From assembly GCA_021107945.1 (NCBI GenBank), contig JAIORV010000120.1:1-46875 (forward strand): 46,875 bases of DNA, written 5' to 3'. Under the pieces are notes generated by a model. It did no database searches. It saw only the letters and a list, made by a program, of their open reading frames with translations, and was not told where the DNA came from. This stretch comes from Vulcanimicrobiota bacterium. Lineage in GTDB: Bacteria; Vulcanimicrobiota; JAJTBE01. Shown here piece after piece: positions 41,208 to 46,875 of this stretch. Both the position numbers and the translations under genes were made by a program. How positions within the stretch are numbered: the stretch's first letter is position 1; each line of letters begins with the position of its first letter.

Positions 41208-41239
41208 AAATCGCCCCCCATAAAGGAGAGCGATTTTTT
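41208..41239 (+). terminator. Orphan terminator-like hairpin on the plus strand
   Basis: AAATCGC (41208-41214) and GCGATTT (41230-41236) pair, extended by partly paired CCCCC/GGAGA, and a run of six T follows (41234-41239) on the plus strand. Both flanking genes are on the minus strand, so no annotated gene uses it in that direction. On the minus strand the hairpin lacks a T-run. Confidence 0.6.
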
Positions 41240-41271
41240 ATATTATAGTTATTGCTTCTCTTGATTCGAAA

Positions 41272-44082
41272 TTATATTGATATATCCGATGACATGTCCA
41301 TATTGTCCATATTATCTGCCATCATGTTGTCACCAACGCCGCCGAATTCCACATCTCCGACTCCGCCACCGGTATCGTCGCCGGCATCGCCGGCATCCAT
41401 GTTGGTATCAATTCCAAACGACTGGGCTTCTTTTTGTTCCTGAGCGGAAAGCTGCCCTTCTTTGCTCATGCCTTTTTGCATTTTGTTATCACGGCCAAGC
41501 TGGTTGAAACTGTTCTGGTCAAACTTGCCTCCATCGACAGATCCAGCCTCGCTGTCATTGCTCGCAATCTTTGCCCTGACAGAGGGTTTGTTGGGGGAAT
41601 CTTCAAGCGCCCTGTGAACATTCTGATCCACATTCGCGCCTATTTGAACTTTCTCCTGCACCGCCTGCTGGTAGAGAACGGACAACGATCTCTGATCCGC
41701 CCGGTACCTGTTTGCCAATGATTCGTTATCCTGACCTGGTTTCACATTTCCTGTTTTTGGCATTGCGTTACCGGCCTTTGGCATTGCGTTACCGACTTTT
41801 GGTATTGCATTACCGACTTTTGGCATTGCGTTTGCCATCCCCGGTACCGCGTTTGCTCTTCCGGGAACCGCGTTGGCGGTTCGGGGTCTTGTGTTACCCT
41901 TGTTGGTGAGTTTCTCTCCCGTCGCCGCTTTTTTGACCGCGTCGTCTCCGCCGACTTCCCGGATTTTCTGCTTGTCGCCAAGAATGGACTGTGACAGTCT
42001 TTCCAATTCCTGCTCATAATATTTCTGCTTATTGGAACCCTGTCCTTGCTCTGTGCCCTTGCCTTCTCCAGCCTTTCCGTCGGACGCTTTCTTTGACTGA
42101 CGACGCTTTTGTAATTCCTTCTTCTTGTCGTTCTTCTTTTTTTCCTTAGCTTCTTCTTTCTTCTTGGCCTCTTCCTTCTTCTTAGCCTCTTCCTTCTTTT
42201 TGGCCTCTTCCTTCTTCTTAGCTTCTTCCTTCTTATTGGCCTCTTCCTTCTTCTTGGCCTCATCCTTTTTCTTTGCTTCTTCCTTCTTCCTGGCATCCTG
42301 TTGTTTCTTTGCATCCTGCCCTTTTTTGGGATCGGTTACTTTCCTCTTATCATCCTTCTTGTCTTCCCGTCCTGCTTTTTCCGAAGGCTGATTCGCTTTG
42401 CCGGGTATTGCATTCGCTTTTCCCGGGTGCGCGCTTCCCTTTCCCCGATGTGCGTTCGCATTGCCGTGTACTGCATTTATCCTTCTCGGATGTGCGTTTC
42501 CAAGACCCGGCAGTGCGTTGTCCTGTGCCGGCGCGGCATTTGCTTCTACCGGCGGTGGGGGTGCATTGGGTGTGGGCATTGCAGGCATCGCGGGCATCAC
42601 AGGCATCGCAGGCATAACGGGCGCGGCGGACATTGTAGGTGCGGCGGACATTACAGGAGCAGATCCAATTCCTCCTCCGCCGCCTCCTGCGGACATTGAC
42701 ATACCGCCACCGCCTCCCGCGGACATTCCACCACCGAAGCCGCCTCCTGTTGACATGCCTCCACCAAAGCCTCCGCCCATGGACATTCCACCACCCATTG
42801 TCGGCATCACCATCGGCATTGAAGCTCCCATTGAGGGCATAGGCATTGCCTGTGGCATCGCCGAGGACTGTGTTGCGGCCATTCCGGCTCCAAGTATTCC
42901 CGCTCCCAGTATTCCCGCAGTCATGGCTTTTTGCTGTTGGGATGCTTGCCCTTGTTGTTGCCCCGCACGCGTCTTGGCAAACGGGTCGGACATTCTCTGA
43001 AGCGGATTTTTGCCCAAATTAACTTTCTTGCCAAGTTCTGAAAGTCTTCCCCGAATTGCTGATTGGTGCTCGTAATTTTTTCCGAGACCTTCCATGAGTT
43101 TGGAACGCTCCCTCTGGATTCTCTCCATGGTGCGCATGCCTTTCTGGAGTTTCTGTTTACTGGCCAATTTCTGTGCTTTTGCTCTTGTTTTCTTATTCTT
43201 ATTGAGCTTCTGCTGTTGCCCCATTTGTTTTGACTTCATATCCATCTGCTTTGACTTATTCTGGAGCATCTTGCCCATATTCTTGAGCATTTTGGCTATC
43301 ATTCTCAGCACCTTGGCAACCGCTCTCAAAGCCGCCGCAATTGCAGGACCCACAAACGGTATTCCCTGCACTGCGTTTGCCGCCGCCTCAATTGCCTTTG
43401 CCGCCATATTGAGTGCTTTCGCCGCAAGGTTGAGTGCCTTCGCCGCAACTTTCAATGCTTTCGAAATACCCTTGAACATCACCTTTTTAACCCCAGAGAG
43501 CTTCTCCTTGATACCAAAAGCTTTTTCCATTTTACCAAACTTCGTCATTCCAAGTTGGTTCATCTTATTCATTTTCATCTGTTGCATGCCCTGACGGTTT
43601 GTCTGACCGAGAGCCTGGGCGATCTTCCCTTGTTGAGAACGCTGTGAACCCATCATATCCATCAATTGGCTAACATCATTAACGCCTTGATAATTGGGTG
43701 AGCCTCCGAGGAGAGTGGCTCCCATTCCTCCTTTGCCCATCATGCCGGACATGGCCATCATATTGCCGGACATGGACATCTGGTTCATGAGCTTTGCGCC
43801 GTCCGTACCTGTCTGATTCTGAAGATTCCCGCCAAGAGCCTGTTTGGCATGGGGAGAGCCTTTGATAACGTTTCGTCCACCTCTGTTTGCCCCTACAGCT
43901 TTTGTCATGCCTTCAACTGATTTTTTACGACCACTTTTCAGGCTTTTATAATGGTGGGATTTTACCTTCTTCCTTTGCTCCTTGCCAAGTCCCTTGAGCT
44001 TGGACCTGGCCATTGCAAACCTGTTATCAATACCTTTTATCATGTCCTGTTTAAGTTCTGGAACCTCACCAATTCCATCCAT
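41272..44082 (-). CDS. Large low-complexity protein built of tandem repeats
   Basis: A 936-residue protein of unknown function. I start at the ATG at 44082, which has GAGGTG six bases upstream; a GTG nine bases earlier lies in that site. In order: a basic Met/Gly/Gln-rich region; a helical alanine array of seven-residue units (AAKALNLAAKALNMAAKAIE) ending in IPFVGPAIAAALRAVAKVLR; a Lys/Gln-rich coil; a Gly/Met-rich stretch (GGGMSMGGGFGGGMS); a first heptad array of NAxPGxx units; a KKEEAK array; a second NAxPGxx array (NAVPGRANAVPGMANAMPK); and an acidic Asp/Met C-terminus. There is no signal peptide. The IPFVGP segment with its alanine helices recalls tape-measure or translocator-type proteins, but that is only a resemblance. 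Confidence 0.8.
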   Translation of the reverse strand: MDGIGEVPELKQDMIKGIDNRFAMARSKLKGLGKEQRKKVKSHHYKSLKSGRKKSVEGMTKAVGANRGGRNVIKGSPHAKQALGGNLQNQTGTDGAKLMNQMSMSGNMMAMSGMMGKGGMGATLLGGSPNYQGVNDVSQLMDMMGSQRSQQGKIAQALGQTNRQGMQQMKMNKMNQLGMTKFGKMEKAFGIKEKLSGVKKVMFKGISKALKVAAKALNLAAKALNMAAKAIEAAANAVQGIPFVGPAIAAALRAVAKVLRMIAKMLKNMGKMLQNKSKQMDMKSKQMGQQQKLNKNKKTRAKAQKLASKQKLQKGMRTMERIQRERSKLMEGLGKNYEHQSAIRGRLSELGKKVNLGKNPLQRMSDPFAKTRAGQQQGQASQQQKAMTAGILGAGILGAGMAATQSSAMPQAMPMPSMGASMPMVMPTMGGGMSMGGGFGGGMSTGGGFGGGMSAGGGGGMSMSAGGGGGGIGSAPVMSAAPTMSAAPVMPAMPVMPAMPAMPTPNAPPPPVEANAAPAQDNALPGLGNAHPRRINAVHGNANAHRGKGSAHPGKANAIPGKANQPSEKAGREDKKDDKRKVTDPKKGQDAKKQQDARKKEEAKKKDEAKKKEEANKKEEAKKKEEAKKKEEAKKKEEAKKKEEAKEKKKNDKKKELQKRRQSKKASDGKAGEGKGTEQGQGSNKQKYYEQELERLSQSILGDKQKIREVGGDDAVKKAATGEKLTNKGNTRPRTANAVPGRANAVPGMANAMPKVGNAIPKVGNAMPKAGNAMPKTGNVKPGQDNESLANRYRADQRSLSVLYQQAVQEKVQIGANVDQNVHRALEDSPNKPSVRAKIASNDSEAGSVDGGKFDQNSFNQLGRDNKMQKGMSKEGQLSAQEQKEAQSFGIDTNMDAGDAGDDTGGGVGDVEFGGVGDNMMADNMDNMDMSSDISI
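41735..41895 (-). repeat. Coding array of 21-bp NAxPxxx units (second array)
   Basis: Seven consecutive heptads: NAVPGRA, NAVPGMA, NAMPKVG, NAIPKVG, NAMPKAG, NAMPKTG, NVKPGQD. The DNA period is 21 bases (for example ggcattgcgttaccgacttt), with near-identical middle units that suggest recent duplication. Confidence 0.85.
42145..42300 (-). repeat. Coding array of 18-bp KKEEAK units
   Basis: About eight 18-base units (ttcttcttggcctcttcc on the plus strand) encode alternating KKEEAK / KKDEAK, a charged, probably single-alpha-helix segment between the two NAxP arrays. Confidence 0.85.
42390..42545 (-). repeat. Coding array of 21-bp NAxPGxx units (first array)
   Basis: Heptads NAAPAQD, NALPGLG, NAHPRRI, NAVHGNA, NAHRGKG, SAHPGKA, NAIPGKA. 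They share the Asn-Ala-x-Pro core with the second array but are more diverged. Confidence 0.8.
43368..43466 (-). repeat. Coding array of alanine-rich helical heptads
   Basis: Consecutive seven-residue units SKALKVA, AKALNLA, AKALNMA, AKAIEAA and ANAVQGI form an amphipathic or hydrophobic helix leading into the IPFVGP turn. Confidence 0.75.
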
Positions 44083-44385
44083 GTTAAACACCTCACAAAT
44101 AGTTATGACTTCTTACTATTACTATCACGCATGATTTATAAAAGTATAGGGTTGTCAAAGAAAAAAATATTTTTTGAAAAGTATGTAATATATTTCACAA
44201 TATGTGAATTTTAATGATGTTGTTTTTGGCTATGTCGTGTTTTTAAAGTCATTACTGTTCAGCCCTCTGTTTTTTCACCACAGAGAACTCTGCGGTGAAT
44301 AGCCGGATTTACAATAATAACAACATAATCCTCCGGCAATCAAGGGCAGGATAAAACTGTCTGCTTCATAAAATATAAAACCGAC
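44083..44385. repeat. Divergent intergenic region with a palindromic degenerate repeat
   Basis: TTCACCACAGAGAACTCTGC then GGTGAA (44274-44299) is a 12-bp stem with one mismatch made from two facing halves of the degenerate repeat. The rest is AT-rich. The minus-strand text upstream of 44082 contains TTGACA (plus-strand tgtcaa at 44153-44158) but no well-spaced -10. Confidence 0.7.
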
Positions 44386-45057
44386 ATGCCATACAAGAAA
44401 AACATACTCTCACAACCACATAACTGGCTTACAAAACATTATTACATAAGGAACCTGGAGGCAATATCGGAGAATATCGGCGGAAGGGTTCTGGATGTGG
44501 GATGTGGCGTGAAGCCATACTCTTTTATGATTGAACCTCATGCCGATGAATATATCGGATTGGATTGCGAGAATGCAACATATGGAAAGTCGAAAGTGGA
44601 TGTGGTGGGAAATGCCGAGATTCTCCCGTTTCCCGACTTGAGCTTCGATACAGTCGTCTCGTTCCAGGTTATCGAACACCTGCCTGAACCGATTGAATTT
44701 TTCAAAGAAGCTTTCAGAGTGTTGAAATCCGGTGGGAAATTGATTACCGCTTCACCGTTTCAATTTGGTCTTCACGAGGAGCCACGGGATTATTACAGGT
44801 TCACGCCTCATGGATTGAGATTCCTTGCCCAAAAAGCGGGATTTGATATCATTTCGATTGAACCATCGGGTGGATTCTGGACAATATGGACAGTCAGGCT
44901 GAATTATTTTATCCGACATCACACCCCCCACAGGCTGAGGTTTATATGGACTCCTTTCTTCTATGTTGACCAGGTTATGGCGGATATTTTGGACAGGATA
45001 TTTGTAAAATACAGGAAAGATTGCGCCGGATATACAATGTTGGCGGAGAAGGAATGA
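44386..45057 (+). CDS. Class I SAM-dependent methyltransferase
   Basis: A 223-residue methyltransferase of the Methyltransf_11 type. Motif I is GGRVLDVGCGVKPYSFMI (about residues 32-49), motif II YIGLDCENA, the post-II acidic step GNAEILPFPDLSFDTVVSFQ, then VIEHLPEP and RVLKSGGKLITASPF. The C-terminal half (HEEPRDYYRFTPHGLRFLAQ) is seen in methyltransferases found in polysaccharide clusters. No ribosome site is visible before the ATG. With the pyruvyl transferase downstream it probably modifies a surface glycan or its carrier, but the acceptor is unknown. Confidence 0.88.
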   Translation: MPYKKNILSQPHNWLTKHYYIRNLEAISENIGGRVLDVGCGVKPYSFMIEPHADEYIGLDCENATYGKSKVDVVGNAEILPFPDLSFDTVVSFQVIEHLPEPIEFFKEAFRVLKSGGKLITASPFQFGLHEEPRDYYRFTPHGLRFLAQKAGFDIISIEPSGGFWTIWTVRLNYFIRHHTPHRLRFIWTPFFYVDQVMADILDRIFVKYRKDCAGYTMLAEKE

Positions 45058-45065
45058 GAGATTAT

Positions 45066-45150
45066 AATTAACCACGAAGACACGGAGGACACAAGAAATA
45101 ATATGATTTTTTCCTTATTTCCTCATTTCCTTAGAGGTGAAAATTTCTGT
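45066..45150. repeat. Degenerate repeat and inverted 'cctcatttccttagagg' copy
   Basis: Positions 45071-45098 read accacgaagacacggaggac. Positions 45108-45147 are the inverted form of the 12313-12361 repeat (ccttatttcctcatttcctt then agaggtgaaaatttc). The ribosome site AGGTGAG at 45162-45168 belongs to the next gene. Confidence 0.7.
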
Positions 45151-45176
45151 TTTTATTATATAGGTGAGAAGTTACC

Positions 45177-46469
45177 ATGAAAGATAAATTCCTAATCACG
45201 AATTCGGTCGCATTGAATGGCGGAGATGCCGCTATTTTGTTGTCTATGATCGAGTCGATAAAGCGGGAGTTTGGCGAAGATGTCGATATAAAAGTTCAGG
45301 CAAAAAAGCATGAAGCTTGCAGGAGATATTACCCGGAAGTAGATTTTATTCCCGCTCTTGAGGAGAGGGAGAAAGGAAGAAATCTATTCGAAAAAATCTT
45401 CCTCCGCCTGAAGTACTCCAGACTTCTCCTTTATGCAGCTATGGAGAGATTCCTGAAAATCCGGGTTTCCCTTCTTCTTACCGATATGGAAAGGGAAATA
45501 ACCGGGTCGTTCAGAGATAATAATGTTGTTATAAGCTGCGGAGGCGGGTTTTTAAACGATTATTACCCTCTATATAAAAGGACTGTGGGTTTTATTCTCG
45601 CCAGGCTATACGGATGCAAAACGGTTATCTATGCACAGTCGGTGGGTCCTTTCTGGAGATATATATCAAAATTGCAGGCAAGGTGGATACTGGAAAATGC
45701 ATCGCTTGTCATTCTCAGAGATGAAAAATCGTATGATATTCTTAGAAACCGGTTGAATATAAAGAATGAAAACACCCATATAACAGCCGATGAAGCTCAT
45801 CTTCTTCCATCCGTTGATCCGGGTAAAACCCCCGTTTCATCAATAAAAAAGGAATTTCCCGGAAAGTTGCTTGTGGGGATCTCGATTCGCAGGTGGGAGT
45901 TCGGGGATATACCGGACGAGATGGAGAGGCAGAGGAAAGTTTCCCTTTATATCTCCGCAGTAAAGGAGATATGCACTCATCTTGTCGATAAATATAACAC
46001 TCATATTGTATTTATTTCCACATGCCAGGGAAGACCCGAGTATTTCATTGACGACTCGAAGTTTGCCGCGGGCGTTATAAAGGATCTTCCCCGTGAGGCG
46101 AGGGATAATATTACCGTTACATCGGATGCTTATGACCCCCGGAAATTGAAGAAAATAATGGAGAATTTCGATCTGTTCGTGGGCATGAGAATGCATACGA
46201 TTATTCTTGCAATGTGCGCAGGGGTTCCATGTGTGGGATTGGGGTATGAATTCAAGACGGAGGAGTTATTCAAACAGGTCGGCTTGCCTGAATATGCGGT
46301 TGATCTGAAGTCCGACAGAATTGAAAGATTAAATGATATCGTGGATGACCTTATTGAGAACAGAGAAATCGTTTCGAAAAAAATAAAGAACAATTTGAAT
46401 GATGTAATTGCAAGAGCAAAAACGAACGCCTCGTTGCTATGCTCTAACCCAAAAAACTCAGTAACGTAG
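45177..46469 (+). CDS. Polysaccharide pyruvyl transferase family protein
   Basis: A 430-residue protein of the WcaK/CsaB-type pyruvyl transferase family, which adds pyruvate ketals to sugars of exopolysaccharides or cell-wall polymers. Visible motifs: LITNSVALNGGDAAILLSMI at the N-terminus, CGGGFLNDYYPLYKRTVGFI, TVIYAQSVGPFW, ASLVILRDEKSYDIL, ISIRRWEF, and FVGMRMHTIILAMCAGVPCV then GLGYEFKT near the end. An AGGTGAG site sits eight bases before the ATG. The TAG stop lies inside the 'acgtagcgcggg' repeat, so the last residues may be repeat-derived. The reaction is inferred from family membership. Confidence 0.87.
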   Translation: MKDKFLITNSVALNGGDAAILLSMIESIKREFGEDVDIKVQAKKHEACRRYYPEVDFIPALEEREKGRNLFEKIFLRLKYSRLLLYAAMERFLKIRVSLLLTDMEREITGSFRDNNVVISCGGGFLNDYYPLYKRTVGFILARLYGCKTVIYAQSVGPFWRYISKLQARWILENASLVILRDEKSYDILRNRLNIKNENTHITADEAHLLPSVDPGKTPVSSIKKEFPGKLLVGISIRRWEFGDIPDEMERQRKVSLYISAVKEICTHLVDKYNTHIVFISTCQGRPEYFIDDSKFAAGVIKDLPREARDNITVTSDAYDPRKLKKIMENFDLFVGMRMHTIILAMCAGVPCVGLGYEFKTEELFKQVGLPEYAVDLKSDRIERLNDIVDDLIENREIVSKKIKNNLNDVIARAKTNASLLCSNPKNSVT

Positions 46470-46537
46470 CGCGGGTTTTTAAACCCGCCAATATGTTGTT
46501 TCTTCACGTAGCGCGGGTTTTTAAACCCGCCAATATA
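46464..46537. repeat. Tandem pair of 42-bp 'acgtagcgcggg...aaacccgc' units
   Basis: Two units at 46464-46495 and 46506-46537 share acgtagcgcgggtttttaaa then cccgccaatat, spaced by 42 bases. Each contains GCGGG/CCCGC arms. The first supplies the TAG stop of the upstream gene. A fragment, aaacccgctaatat, follows at 46738-46751. Confidence 0.85.
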
Positions 46538-46875
46538 TTAGACTACGTTTAAAGATACCCGGTGCCTGAGGCGTCTCGTTGCAGAGAAAATGCATTCCAC
46601 AAATAGTTTAACCTAAAATGCTAGTCATATTGCTTTGTGGGAACCTTCTTGAAAGAAAGTTCTCAGCTTTAAGCCGCTGAAGCGGCTTGATGTAAAGCTG
46701 CCTCCCCCTAAGCCGCTTCAGCGGCTTAACTAGGAGGAAACCCGCTAATATATTAAACCACGTTTTAAGTTACCTGGTATACTCCGCGTAATTTAGTTTG
46801 TCATCATTTTACGGAACGGTGCTATCATACTTCTCAGGGACGCCGGATTGCCCTGAAAACGATTGAATCTCCTGA
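46538..46875. repeat. Terminal repeat region with head-to-head palindromes
   Basis: AAGCCGCTGAAGCGGCTT (46671-46688) lies inside a larger hairpin, cagcttta (46664) to taaagctg (46700). AAGCCGCTTCAGCGGCTT (46710-46727) is the same palindrome in the other orientation. The stretch aatatattagactacgttta (from 46532) recurs as aatatattaaaccacgtttt (from 46746), so about 210 bases are bracketed by direct repeats. No gene is seen to the window end. Confidence 0.7.

Noticed and set aside
42125-42391. Open plus-strand frames with long Ser/Phe/Ala repeats opposite the large repeat protein
   Set aside because: They are the antisense of the KKEEAK array, lack a ribosome site and exist only because the coding repeat has no stops on the other strand.
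42390-44082. Large repeat protein as a phage tape-measure protein
   Set aside because: The IPFVGP segment is suggestive, but no other phage structural gene is nearby and the arrays are not tape-measure-like.

Overview
The window comes from a Gram-negative-type bacterium. It carries genes for an LPS-type heptose pathway (heptose-7-phosphate kinase, a GT9 heptosyltransferase), a TolC/adaptor/RND tripartite efflux pump and two lipoproteins. Moderate base composition, long repeat-filled intergenic gaps and several family-only genes suggest an uncultivated candidate-phylum lineage. I cannot name the taxon from sequence alone. No rRNA, tRNA, CRISPR array, transposase or phage gene was found.

Layout: 226-5035 holds a helix-rich unknown protein, an EEP-family phosphodiesterase and a membrane Ser/Thr kinase. 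5368-7920 holds a DUF885 metallopeptidase and a RelE-like toxin-antitoxin pair. 7956-12348 is an envelope-glycan operon (GT9, two GT4 enzymes, an FGE-like lipoprotein). 12839-16715 is a tight operon of rtcB, smpB, an unknown protein and a deoxyhypusine-synthase-like protein. 17321-21789 has heptose kinase, Nudix hydrolase, two small membrane proteins and a PlsC-type acyltransferase. 22097-26096 has a B12-binding radical SAM enzyme and a YfhO-like multi-pass membrane protein that seems to start on a non-standard codon. 26857-33589 is a TetR-controlled RND efflux operon with a clear operator and a distal terminator. 34353-36998 has rlmN and a lone dihydrolipoamide dehydrogenase. 37148-40562 (minus strand) is an iron locus: FeoB, a Cys-rich zinc-ribbon protein and a DtxR-type repressor fused to a FeoA-like domain. 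41272-44082 encodes a 936-residue low-complexity protein built from tandem repeats. 44386-46469 has a methyltransferase and a polysaccharide pyruvyl transferase.

The most unusual overall feature is the density of short dispersed repeat families. Nearly every intergenic gap holds copies of several: a degenerate 'ctctgcgg' tract, a 'gggacgtccccgtccc' palindrome, a 'tagcgcgggtttttaaaccc' palindrome, an 'agccgcttcagcggct' palindrome, a 'cctctaaggaaatgagg' element, 'gcgaacg' and 'ggataatgg' tandem tracts, and a 381-bp element with terminal inverted repeats. In places these run into genes and supply their last codons and stop codon. Inverted copies of the larger element flank the whole efflux operon.
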